64,000 nucleotides of DNA, from assembly GCA_963778945.1 (NCBI GenBank), contig CAVZWL010000005.1, forward strand, positions 1-64,000, in the 5' to 3' direction. Both the position numbers and the translations under genes were made by a program. Positions 39,018 through 48,600 of the stretch are shown here, in pieces. Below the pieces are notes generated by a model. That model had not been told where the DNA came from, ran no database searches, and saw only the letters and a list, made by a program, of their open reading frames with translations. Position 1 is the stretch's first letter. Every line of letters begins with the position of its first letter. This stretch comes from Fen-1254 sp963778945. GTDB lineage: Bacteria > Bacteroidota > Ignavibacteria > UBA10030.

Positions 39018-39764
39018 CTATAGCATTGTTTTAAGCTTGTCATAGCCGCTCCGGCTGATAAGCAATTTGGTCCCATCTTTCAATATTGCCATGCGGCTGT
39101 CTTTTGCATACAATTCTATACGGGCTATACGTTCGATGTTGAGTATATACGACCGATGCACTCTCACAAATTTTGTCTGATCAAGAGCATTTTCCAGTTC
39201 TGCCATACGCTGCTGTTTAAGGTAGGATTTTCCATCCGTTTTGATAGAGACATAATCGTCCTGAGCTTCCACATAGTCGATGCGATCGACGGGAATAACA
39301 TGCACTTTGGAACCTTCTTTGATAAGAATGCGCTCAAGAGGAATTGAATTTGCACGAGCGGCAGCAATGATGGGCTGCAGAGGGAATTTATCGTGCTTTT
39401 TGATTCGTTCACGTACCCGGTCGAGCGCTTCTGCAAGCCGTTCTGCGCTGAAGGGCTTCAGCAGATAATCGGCAGCATGCACTTCGAAAGCACGGAGTGC
39501 GTACTGATCGTACGCCGTAGCAAAAATAACAGCGGGCTGCTGCTCGATCAATTCGAGCACTTCAAAGCCGTTGAGCTTGGGCATTTGAATATCCAGGAAA
39601 ATCAGGTCGGGATTGAGTTCGCCGATCATTTTAACGGCGTCGAAGCCGTTGGAACATTCGGCAATAATTTTGATATCCGGAAATGCGGAAAGATACTCCC
39701 GCAATATGATGCGTGCGGGCTCTTCGTCGTCGATCAGGATTGTGCTTATAGTTTTCGGCTGCAT
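39018..39764 (-). CDS. LytTR-family response regulator
   Basis: 248 aa. Receiver domain: LIDDEEPARIIL (acidic pair), DLIFLDIQMPKLNG (phospho-Asp about residue 57), FATAYDQYALRAF and LKPFSAERL (Lys). The C-terminal LytTR DNA-binding domain has VIPVDRIDYVEAQDDYVSI, YLKQQRMAELE and FVRVHRSYILNIERI. It regulates genes by binding paired repeats. The start is 9 bases after the sensor kinase stop, so the two are a pair. Confidence 0.93.
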   Translation of the reverse strand: MQPKTISTILIDDEEPARIILREYLSAFPDIKIIAECSNGFDAVKMIGELNPDLIFLDIQMPKLNGFEVLELIEQQPAVIFATAYDQYALRAFEVHAADYLLKPFSAERLAEALDRVRERIKKHDKFPLQPIIAAARANSIPLERILIKEGSKVHVIPVDRIDYVEAQDDYVSIKTDGKSYLKQQRMAELENALDQTKFVRVHRSYILNIERIARIELYAKDSRMAILKDGTKLLISRSGYDKLKTML

Positions 39765-39773
39765 AGTTTGTTA

Positions 39774-40834
39774 TTACTGCTGCTTTAAGGGGAATAAGAG
39801 TTCGACACGAAAGTAATCATTTGTTTCTTCAACATCCACACGCGCATCGCTGTTGTAGAGCGTGTCGAGACGCGCACGAACATTTCGGAGTCCCACTCCG
39901 ACTCCTTTTTTTCTTGAGCGGTCAGGATCGACAGGATTTTCAATAAGAATCCGCACGCTTTCGCCGATGCGGGCGGAAGAAAGACGAACCGTCCCTCCGT
40001 CAATCATCTGTGCCACGCCGTGGCGCACGGCATTTTCTACGAGAGGTTGAAGAATAAGCGGCGGCACTTCTGCATCGAGTGTTTCCGGGTCGATTTCCTG
40101 AAGAGCAGTAAGTCGTGATCCAAAGCGGATTTTTTCGATCTCAAGAAAATTAGTAATCAGGGATAATTCGTCCCGGAGCGATATAAAATCTTCCGCGCCC
40201 AGCTTCAATCCTTGCCGGAAAAACTCTGCAAGCTTCAGAGTCATCGTTCTTGCTTGAGCCGGATTGTTTCCGGTCAGTGCACTGATGGAGTTAAGGCTGT
40301 TAAAAAGAAAATGCGGATTGATCTGGGCCCGAAGTGCGCGCAGTTCCGCGTCCTGAGCGAACAATTTCATTTCGTAGCTCTGGCGTTCCGCTTCCCGTGT
40401 CTGTTCGAATGCGATAATGACGTAATGGATTGTTGCGACAAGAAGGAATAAAAGAACGAGGGTGCTGTAAATCCCGGCAAGCCATGGCACATAGAAGTGA
40501 AGCGACATCGGACGTGATTTTAAAAGAATCGATAAAGTGCACCCAGCCATAGCCGATTGCCATGGCAAATCCCGCTGCGCAGCAAGCCGCGAAAATAAAT
40601 ATCAGCACGAGCCGGTACCATTGTGTAGATCGAAGCGGGAAAAAACGGCAGAGATAATAGGAAGAAAGGCAGACAAGGGCATAGAATATTTCAAAAGGGA
40701 TATCGACGAGCAGGCCTGCCGAATCACTGGTCTGTGTGAGCCAGGAGGTAAGGAAGTTCGATCAAAGACCCGACAACAAACCAAGTCGCAAGATAAAGGG
40801 CCAGTGTCTTTTTATCGGAAAGTATTGGATGCAT
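39774..40834 (-). CDS. LytS/YehU-type sensor histidine kinase (frameshifted)
   Basis: About 350 aa from MHPILSDKKTLALYLATW (40834), with shifts near 40735 and 40500. Four membrane helices lie in the N-terminal half (LYLATWFVVGSLIELPYLL, FEIFYALVCLSSYYL, LVLIFIFAACCAAGF, VLLFLLVATIHYVII). The kinase core has the His box of PF06580, LRAQINPHFLFNSLNSISAL, and the ATPase N-box LILQPLVENAVRHGV with GVGVGLRNVRARL. It pairs with the LytTR regulator. Upstream LiaF-like proteins suggest it senses envelope state. Confidence 0.9.
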
Positions 40835-40852
40835 GGACTGGGAGCGGCTTAA

Positions 40853-41620
40853 TTATCGAATGTCATTATGGTGCCAGCGGTCTCTTTCAAAACGGCGTCT
40901 TTCATCCCACGTCGGTTCGGTCGTATTGCGGACCTCGACTCCGCCCATAATAACTGTGCCTTTGATAATTAGACGTTTTGCATGTTCGTCTTTCGGAGTA
41001 CGGGCATGATTGACAAAACCGCCCATAAAAGGGAAGCCCTTCATCACAACGTGCCATTCTTCCGGAACTTTGATTTCAACTCCGCCCATAATGGCGGAAA
41101 TATCGATCACCGCTTCCTCTTTGATTTCCGCTTCGCGCAGGTCGAGGTCGATGCCTCCCATGATTGCGGTCAATTCGCCTCCCCGAAAATCCTTGGAAGC
41201 AATGTTTCTCTTCACGCCCCCCATAATCGCGCTCGTCTTGATCGTTGAATCATCGTCGGGATTCGCTGCGATGGTCTCAATGCGGCGGCGGCTCATACTC
41301 TGCGTAATCATGGAAGCGCCCAGAAAAACCAGAATGACCGGCCAGAAACTCCAGAAGTTGAATTCGATATCATAGATCCGGTCCAGCAGCATACCGCCGC
41401 CGATAAAAATAAGAAAGAGCGACCATGTAGAGCCGGCAAGCGTTCTATGCTGAAAAAAATGTGCGGCTCCGACGATGATCAGCAAGGCAGGCCAATAATA
41501 GAGGTATGTTCGTGCCGAGGCAATATGAAAATTATCTAAAAGAAAAAGCACTCCAAGGGCAATAATACCAAGGCCTAAAATGAGGCGCGGGGTAAAGTAA
41601 TAGCGGTCATTTGTTTTCAT
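40853..41620 (-). CDS. LiaF-like membrane protein
   Basis: About 255 aa; the start at 41620 follows GGGAGC. Four membrane helices (LILGLGIIALGVLFLLDNF, YWPALLIIVGAAHFF, WSLFLIFIGGGMLLD, WPVILVFLGASMI) form a DUF5668-like N-terminal half. The C-terminal half has repeated I-M-G-G motifs (SAIMGGVKRNI, TAIMGGIDLDLREA, SAIMGGVEIKVPEEW, TVIMGGVEVRN), the cell-wall-active antibiotic response (LiaF_C) beta-repeat. LiaF proteins hold a kinase off until the envelope is stressed. 18 bases ahead of the sensor kinase, so one operon. Confidence 0.88.
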   Translation of the reverse strand: MKTNDRYYFTPRLILGLGIIALGVLFLLDNFHIASARTYLYYWPALLIIVGAAHFFQHRTLAGSTWSLFLIFIGGGMLLDRIYDIEFNFWSFWPVILVFLGASMITQSMSRRRIETIAANPDDDSTIKTSAIMGGVKRNIASKDFRGGELTAIMGGIDLDLREAEIKEEAVIDISAIMGGVEIKVPEEWHVVMKGFPFMGGFVNHARTPKDEHAKRLIIKGTVIMGGVEVRNTTEPTWDERRRFERDRWHHNDIR

Positions 41621-41979
41621 GGATTTGCTCCCTATAGCATCCATAAAATGGATGATAAAATGATTTCCAGATCATTGAAATACCGACACCGATAATAAGT
41701 ATTGGCCATGCGTTGTGGTAGTTTAGTCCGTAAAGATTCATTTCACAAGCCAGAAACCATAAGCCGATAAAGATCAAGCTGACTGATTTTCGATATCGAT
41801 CAGGGCGTGCTTCGATGAGCCGGCCGATACCCATAAAGATGAGAATGAGACGGCCATAATTTCCATGGATCGCCGAACGGCAGGGTCGTAAAATGTCCGG
41901 CCAACAGAGCCGCTCCGACGATTATAAAAAACATTCCCATGCCGATTCCGGCAGAATAACGTCCTCTTGAAGAATACAT
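41607..41979 (-). CDS. DUF5668-like small membrane protein (frameshifted)
   Basis: About 124 aa from MYSSRGRYSAGIGMGMFFII (41979, RBS AAGGAGA) with a one-base shift near 41855 leading to LILIFMGIGRLIEARPDR. Helices: MGMFFIIVGAALLAGHF, WPLILIFMGIGRL, SVSLIFIGLWFLAC and AWPILIIGVGISMIW. The W-P-hydrophobic-I-x-G pattern is the same as in the N-terminal half of the next gene, with which it overlaps by 14 bases. First gene of the LiaF/kinase/LytTR operon. Confidence 0.7.
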
Positions 41980-42355
41980 ATTGTCTCCTTAATAATATCT
42001 GTATCTAACATACCTTTTTAAAAGAAAAGAGTTGCAAAGAATTCGGCGGACGGCAGTTCTGTATCGGCCAACGGTGATTCTCGGGTTAGCCTAGTGGAGC
42101 CGCCGGCAGTTATTTCTAAGGAACTTTTTCATCCTGCTTCGTAGTTGAAAAAGTAACGAGATGCATTATGTCTTTGATATATGGGATTTACATTGTAGCC
42201 GCGGGCGCTGACCGCGGGATGCTCCGACACCACCTGGCCCGCCGCAGGAGGGCGGTGTCGGCTCGCCCCTATGGGGCTACAGAAGGTTGTCGCGGAAAAC
42301 AAAAATACTGGCAATTCCATGAAATGTTGAACAGTCAAAAAAAAGGAGAGTAAAA
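41980..42355. other. 376-bp divergent gap with palindromes
   Basis: Divergent promoters must lie here. It carries a P2 palindrome (42194-42217) and a hairpin CCGACACC ... GGTGTCGG around 42225-42260. No gene seen. RBS AAAGGAGAG precedes the reductase. Confidence 0.45.
42194..42217. repeat. REP-like palindrome P2, copy 2
   Basis: TGTAGCCGCGGGCGCTGACC-GCGG, reverse complement of the copies at 35795 and 43761 with one or two differences. Confidence 0.6.
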
Positions 42356-43009
42356 ATGAAAATCGGAATATTGGGTACGGGGATGGTCGGCGAGACGTTA
42401 GGAACAAAATTGATCCAACTGGAACAATCGGTGACCATGGGATCGCGGACGCCAAACAATCCCAAAGCGCTGGCATGGGTTGAAAAAAACGGATCGAATG
42501 CTTTTGCAGGAACATTTGCGGACGCGGCAAAATTCGGGGAGATTCTATTTAATTGCACGAATGGTTCAGCATCGCTTGAAGCGCTCAAGCTTGCAGGAGC
42601 GGAGAATATGAGGAGTAAGATTCTGGTCGATGTCGCAAACCCGCTCGATTTTTCAAAGGGAATGCCTCCGACGCTGACGGTGAGCAATAACGATTCATTG
42701 GGAGAACAGATTCAGCGCGCCTATCCGGATGTGAAAGTAGTAAAAGCTCTCAACACGCTGACCTCATTGATTATGGTCAATCCGCAGTCGCTTGCCGGGG
42801 GCGATCACGATCTTTTCATCTGCGGCAATGATGCGGACGCGAAAAAAAGCGTGACTGCGATATTGATTTCATTCGGATGGAAGGCGGAGCATATCTACGA
42901 TTTTGGCGATATCACAAATGCGAGGGGAACCGAAAGTCTTCTGCCGCTGTGGATACGACTGTTTTCAAAATTCCAGTCTCCCATGTTTCAATGGAAGGTG
43001 GTACGGTAA
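42356..43009 (+). CDS. NADPH-dependent F420 reductase-like oxidoreductase
   Basis: 217 aa, intact. The N-terminal Rossmann loop GILGTGMVGETLG and SRTP (residues 30-33) after strand two suggest NADP. Further marks are ILFNCTNGSASLEAL, ILVDVANPLDFSKGMPPTL, VVKALNTLTSLIMVNP and HDLFICGND, usual in the 'NADPH-dependent F420 reductase' (PF03807) group widely found in bacteria without F420. The substrate is unknown. Single gene. Confidence 0.85.
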   Translation: MKIGILGTGMVGETLGTKLIQLEQSVTMGSRTPNNPKALAWVEKNGSNAFAGTFADAAKFGEILFNCTNGSASLEALKLAGAENMRSKILVDVANPLDFSKGMPPTLTVSNNDSLGEQIQRAYPDVKVVKALNTLTSLIMVNPQSLAGGDHDLFICGNDADAKKSVTAILISFGWKAEHIYDFGDITNARGTESLLPLWIRLFSKFQSPMFQWKVVR

Positions 43010-43057
43010 ATGAACCGGGATAACTGGCGGCTGCTCAGCGAACAAACCTTGCCGATC

Positions 43058-43190
43058 TACAGTTGTTTAGTTATTTGGTTATTCGGTTATTTACAGTTTA
43101 CCATTCGTATATACTGTTCTCTAAATTGAATCCCGCTTCCGCGGTATAACATTTTTAGGCCTCCGGCTACTATTTACCATTTACCGTTTA
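43058..43190. repeat. low-complexity tract plus REP-like element P1, copy 1
   Basis: TTAGTTATTTGGTTATTCGG-type repeats (43058-43100) are followed by the P1 element (43110-43172): TATACTGTTCTCTAAATTG, AATCCCGCTTCCGCGG, TATAACATTTTTAGGCCTCC and GGC. It is the inverse of the element at 50058-50121. A TTTACCATTTACCG run then reaches the DinB stop. Confidence 0.65.
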
Positions 43191-43690
43191 TCTCGGCGCT
43201 TTCATTCCGAATTGTCCCCATTCTTCACGTGAGGGCCCGTAAACACCTGGTGACTTGCAATCCCGCCTGTCGCATGAGTACCGTCATTTGCGCGCGATGA
43301 TGGGCTTCATGTTTTATGAAAGCGCTTAAGACGCCGTGACGCGGCCATTTTTCTCCGTACATATCGACTAAATCCATGAGCATTGAATCCGTCCATTGGG
43401 TTTGCACGCAGTCGAGTAAAGATTTTGCGGCAGATTCATATTCTTCGGCTATCTTCGATGCCAAAGATCGGGGGATCGGAATGTTCCGCAGGAGCTTTGA
43501 CATTCAAGCCGGCTTTCGTTCCCATTTCACCGAGAGTAATGGCAATATGCCATGCAAGGAATCCGAGTGAACGTCCTTCCGGAGTTACTTTTTGCTGAAG
43601 CGAAGCGTCGGTGAGCGTCTTCATTATTTTCAACGTTGAAGCGCTTTCGGTTTTCCAGTCTGTGAGAAATTCCTGAATTGTTGTATACAT
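43188..43690 (-). CDS. DinB family protein (frameshifted)
   Basis: About 167 aa. The four-helix DinB fold: MYTTIQEFLTDWKTES, LGFLAWHIAITLGEMG with the first metal His, SLASKIAEEYESAAKSLLD after a shift near 43460, and FIKHEAHHRAQMTVLMRQAG with two further His. A second shift near 43245 gives the conserved C-terminal GVYGPSREEWGQFGM. DinB-like enzymes are metal-dependent transferases or hydrolases, often thiol-linked; the role here is unknown. Confidence 0.82.
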
Positions 43691-43760
43691 GGGTTGCTCC
43701 TTTATTAAAGAAAAATGGTAATGAAATAAATTATTTTGTAGCCGATATCATCGGACATCA

Positions 43761-43784
43761 CCGCGGTCACCGCCCGCGGCTACA
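43761..43784. repeat. REP-like palindrome P2, copy 3
   Basis: CCGCGGTCACCGCCCGCGGC-TACA, one base off the copy at 35795. It lies between two minus-strand genes. Confidence 0.6.
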
Positions 43785-43814
43785 GACAACATTGAACGTT
43801 TATAATACGCATAG

Positions 43815-44840
43815 TTAAAAAACCACATCGATTTTTTTCAATTCATTGACAATTTCCGGATGCATGGGAACACCGTTTCGCATGTTCTCTTCGAACGCTT
43901 TCCAGCTCCGGCTGCCGGGAAGTATGATGTCGATATCCGGTTCTACTTCTTTTATCCATTCAAGGAATTGGTCTGTCTTGTTTGATAATTGTTCTATCGA
44001 GCCGAATGCGCCGACATCGAGCGCAATAAAAAGTTTTGAAGTGCCCGGATTGAGAGCGCCTCTATCGATTTGCATGATTTCGTGCGAAAGCATTGTGCCG
44101 GCAAGTGCGCCGGTAAGAAGCTCGATCATGAACGAGAGTCCCGAACCTTTGTGTTCGCCAAAAGGAAGAAGTCTGCCGCTTTTCAATATCGAATGCGCAT
44201 CCGTTGTTGCCTGCCCATTGAGATCCAGACCCCAGCCGCATGGAACTTCTTTCCCTTCCCGTGCATACGTACCGATTTTACCGTACGCTGCCTGACTCAT
44301 TGCCATATCGAGCACGATCGGTTCTTTATCTTTTTGCGGAATTCCGATACCGAGCGGATTGTTGCCAAGCAATGACTGCCGGGATTGCCATGCAATCATA
44401 TTGGGAATTGCATTGGTCATGCAAATTCCGATTGTGCCCCATTGTGCTGCACGGAAAGCATAAGCAAATGCACGTCCCCAGTGTGTTGCATTCGTTAAGA
44501 GGCATGCTCCGATACCGAATTTTTTTGATTTGTCCACTGCGTATTTCATTGCTTCGAGAGAGACATAACGTCCCGGGCCGTTGTCGCCGTCGATCATACA
44601 GGTTGCGTTGTAGTTCCTAAGAACGGTAATTGTGGGATTTGCTGTCGCACGTCCTTCCCGAATTCCTTTAAGAAGCGCCGGCAGCATGCGCACACCGTGC
44701 GACGGAACTCCCATCAGGTCGGACTCCGCCATGATTTCCGCTTCCATACGCGCAATGTCCGGAGGCACTCCGGCGGTTTCAAGGGCTGATTGAATCTTTA
44801 AAGTCAGTTGAGAATAGGGAATTAAAAGAAAGTCAGGCAT
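43815..44840 (-). CDS. Ldh family malate/lactate-type oxidoreductase
   Basis: 341 aa, intact. NAD(P)-dependent dehydrogenase of the MDH type-2 fold, distinct from Rossmann LDH/MDH. Marks are LMGVPSHGVRMLPALLKGI, TCMIDGDNGPGRYV, GACLLTNATHWGRAF (His), ICMTNAIPNM, LLGNNPLGIGIP, DMAMSQAAYGKI, and LPFGEHKGSGLSFMIELLTG with Lys-Gly-x-Gly. Members act on 2-keto/hydroxy acids such as ureidoglycolate, sulfolactate or diketogulonate. No neighbouring gene tells which. Confidence 0.9.
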   Translation of the reverse strand: MPDFLLIPYSQLTLKIQSALETAGVPPDIARMEAEIMAESDLMGVPSHGVRMLPALLKGIREGRATANPTITVLRNYNATCMIDGDNGPGRYVSLEAMKYAVDKSKKFGIGACLLTNATHWGRAFAYAFRAAQWGTIGICMTNAIPNMIAWQSRQSLLGNNPLGIGIPQKDKEPIVLDMAMSQAAYGKIGTYAREGKEVPCGWGLDLNGQATTDAHSILKSGRLLPFGEHKGSGLSFMIELLTGALAGTMLSHEIMQIDRGALNPGTSKLFIALDVGAFGSIEQLSNKTDQFLEWIKEVEPDIDIILPGSRSWKAFEENMRNGVPMHPEIVNELKKIDVVF

Positions 44841-45611
44841 ACGCCGCCGGGTCTCTCCATTACTTGTGATAATTTCCGTTGGCTTTATAGATTAAAATAT
44901 ACAAAAAATCGATCAGTGAATTTCTCAAGAACGATTTTTCTACCTAATTTTTGGTTTTTTTCTGTAGCCCAAAAGGCAGACCTCGCTTGGACAAGCATCA
45001 TAGGAAAGCCCCATTGAGGCAGGTCCCGTTGGTGTGAATCGGCTGCAGTTGTATGGAGTGATTTTAGATTGCCATCGAAGTGCTGCTTCAAATAAGTAAT
45101 ATTGTGTTTTGCTCTGCAGAAGCGCATTATTTTCGCGGCACTATGCCTCAGGGAATATAATGTCATTTTTTAGGAATGGCACCAGGTTGATTAATTCCTA
45201 TGCTATTAAAAGAAAAACCCCGGTATATATTCAACAAACAAATTTTTCTCCTCTTCGAGCGGCCGGACACCAATGAACAAACGTGAGCGACAGCTCGCGA
45301 ATTTATTCCTGGGATACCGACTTCTGTCCCTACGGTCAAACAGGGCTCATACGCAAGGATCTGATTTATCAGGCCTATGGGGCGAATTGTAATACACCTT
45401 TTAGGCCTACTTTCATCGTGGAATGAGCTTTCAGCCATTGCGGAAGAACAACAATTCATTTACATTGGTTAGAATAGAGTATAGAAGTAAGCATTGTACG
45501 TGAATTTTGTGAGGCATCTTTCGTGGAACGGCTTTTTGTCTCCTTCGTTTATTCTGCTTTTCCGCGACGACTTAATCTTGCTACAAACCGGGATTGAAAA
45601 GGTACATCCCT
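44841..45611. other. 771-bp gap with an R1 element
   Basis: Divergent promoter region. It holds an R1 copy (45080-45184). Around 45290-45370 short stretches such as EFIPGIPTSVPTVKQGSYA read like coding remains but end in stops. No intact gene. Confidence 0.35.
45080..45184 (-). repeat. R1 element, copy 3
   Basis: Read on minus: GTGCCATTCCTAAAAAATGA, then CATTATATTCCCTGAGGCA, TAGTGCCGCGAAAATAATGC and an end ACTTATTTGAAGCAGCAC. It is the closest full-length relative of the copy at 3873. Confidence 0.75.
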
Positions 45612-48600
45612 ATGGAATTATCGAGAAGTAGTTTTCGCCGCTGGCCTATTTTTAGAATCGTTGGCACGTATGCGATTGCCGGCGGGCTATGGATTTATTT
45701 CTCCGATACCATTCTGCTCGCAGTCACTCATAATCCGGTTCTCATCGGACAAATCGCCGTCTTGAAGGGATTTGTCTACGTCGCTCTGACTTCGTTGCTG
45801 CTGTATGCTTTGATCACACGTTACATCTATCAAGTTGCAAAGACTGAAGATCTGCTGAAAAACAGCGAAGAAAAGTACCGAACACTTCATGAAAGTTTGC
45901 GGGATGGATACGTTTTTGTGGATATGAATGCAGTTATCAAAGATTCCAATGAAGCGTTTCAACAGATCACAGGATATGCGGGCGAAGAGCTTCTTCATCT
46001 CACGTATCTCGATATCACTCCATCCCGATGGCATAAATTCGAAAAAACTGTTATTGAAGAACAGGTCCGTTTAAAAGGATACTCCGATGTTTATGAAAAG
46101 GAATATTGGAGAAAGGACGGCGTGATTGTTCCTGTGGAACTTCGCGTGTTTCTGGTTAAGGATGAAAACGGCGAGAATCAGGGCATGTGGGCGCTCGTCC
46201 GGGATATCTCCGAACGCAAGCAGGCAGATACGATCTTAAAGGCAAGTGAAACTAAATTCCGGTCGATCTTCGAAAGTTCGCACGATGCCATCGGCGTCTC
46301 GAAAAACGGCATGCAGGTTATCGTGAACCCTGCTTACGTCAAAATGTTCGGGTACAGCAGCGAAAAAGAATTGCTGGAAAGTCCTCTTCTTAATCTTTTC
46401 GCCCCGTCACAGCGGGATACCGTCGCCCGCTCTATTCGCTCCAAAGCAAACAGAGAAGAGACGCCAAGCACTTATGTTACGCGCGCTTTGAGAAAAGACG
46501 GTTCCGAATTCGATGTAGAGATACAAATCTCGGCTTATTTTTTAAACAATGAACTCAACACGCTCGTTGTGATCCGAGATATCAGCGAGCGGCAGGAAAT
46601 GGTCGATGCACTCCGAAAAAGCGAAGAAAATTACCGCCTTTTATTTCTCAATAATCCTTTGCCTCTCTGGGTCATTGACCGGCAGACACTTGCTTTCCTT
46701 GCCGTGAATGATGCTGCAGTACAGCACTACGGATATACGGAAAAAGAGTTTCTATCGATGACGCTGAAAGACATTCGTCCTGAAGAAGATATTAAGGTTT
46801 TTCTTGAAGACGTGAAAAAGGGAGATGGTCCTCTGCGCGAACCAGGGATATGGAGACACAGGAAAAAGAATGGAACAATTATAGACGCAGAAATTACAAC
46901 GCACGACCTCCAGTTTGAAGGAAAATCCGCACGGCTCGTACTGGCAAATGACGTGACCAAGCGAAAAGAAGCCGAAGAAGAATTGACAAAAACGAAAATC
47001 TTGCTTGAACAGACATTCGAACAGTCTCCGACTCCTATGGTGCTCGTCAGTATGCCGGATATGATTATTCGGATTGCCAACCCGGCATGCATAGACTATC
47101 TGGGTATAAATGATGAGCCGTCGGTTATCGGCAAGCCTTTGATGAGTACCGATTTTTCTTTCAAAGATTATAATGCTCAGGGAAATCTCGATTCAGCGAA
47201 AGACCTTCCGCTTGCACGCGCACTTGCGGGTCAAAAGACCAGGCAGGAAGAACGAAAGATCGTGAGAAAGGATGGAACGATTCGCTGGGAGCTGGTCAGC
47301 GGCGTGCCTATTTATAATGATAGCGGAGAAATTATAGCCGGTTATCTTATCATGATGGACATTACCGACCGTAAAAGAATGGAAGAAGCATTGCGCGAAA
47401 GTGAAACGCGCTTCCGGCTTCTTTCGGAAAATGCGGCGGATGTTATCTGGATTTTAGATACTTCGACGAGGAAAATCACGTATGTCAGCCCTTCGGTTCA
47501 AAAACTCCGGGGATATACGCCCGAGGAAGTCATGGCGCAGTCCTTGAACGAAGTGTTGACTCCGGAATCGGCAGCAAAAGTCAGGATATTACTTGCAGAG
47601 AGAATAGCAGAGTTTGAACGGAGCGGCTCGCCGACTCTCTCTTATAGAGATGAAATCGATCAGCCGTGCAGGGACGGATCCGTCGTCAGGACCCGAGACG
47701 ACAACGACATATCTCCGCAGAGGGGACGGACAAATAGAAATTGTGGGCGCTTCGCGCGATATCACCGAACGAAAACGTGCAGAAAATTTGCTGCGGCTGA
47801 GCGAGGAAAAATTTAGAATTGCCTTTATTACGAGTCCGGATTCGATCAATATCAACAGGATGGAAGATGGAATGTATATTTCCATCAATCAGGGCTTTAC
47901 GCGTATTGTCGGCTATTCTGAAGCAGATTGTATCGGAAAAACTTCCCTTGAGTTGAGTATCTGGGTGCATTCGGCGGACAGAGATAAATTGGTAGCAGGA
48001 TTGAAAGAGCATGGGAAAGTGGAGAATATCGAAACATTATTCCGTGCAAAGGACGGCACGATTCTCAACGGTTTGATGTCCGCTTCTATTATTCAATTGA
48101 ATGGAGCGCCTCATATCATTTCAATCACGCGCGATATTACAGATCGTAAAAAAGCTGAAGAAGCGTTACGCATGTCTGAAGCCAAATACCGCGATTTGGT
48201 AGAACAGATTAACGAGGTTATTTTTTCGATCGATATGGAAGGGGTTTTTACGTACATCAGTCCAACGGCAGAAATGCTGAGCGGATATCGCGCCGAAGAA
48301 ATAATCGGACGCTCCATCAGGGATTTTATTTATCCTGAATTTTTACAAAACATACAGGAGCAATTCAAGAAAGCATTATCAGGACATTTGGAACCGATGG
48401 AATACCGCATACAAATAAAATCAGGCGAGTCCCGCTGGATCCGATGCTCTATTAAACCCATGCGTGAGGTAAACCGGCCTGTCGGTTTCCGCGGCGTCCT
48501 GACGGATATTACACCGCGCAAACAAATAGAAGAATCGCTGAATCTTCTCAGTCATACGGTTAAAAGTATCAGCGAATGCGTCACCATTACCGACCTGCAT

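Noticed and set aside
45163..45459. 98-codon minus-strand frame
   Set aside because: Its C-terminal codons lie in an R1 element and the rest shows no domain or ribosome site.
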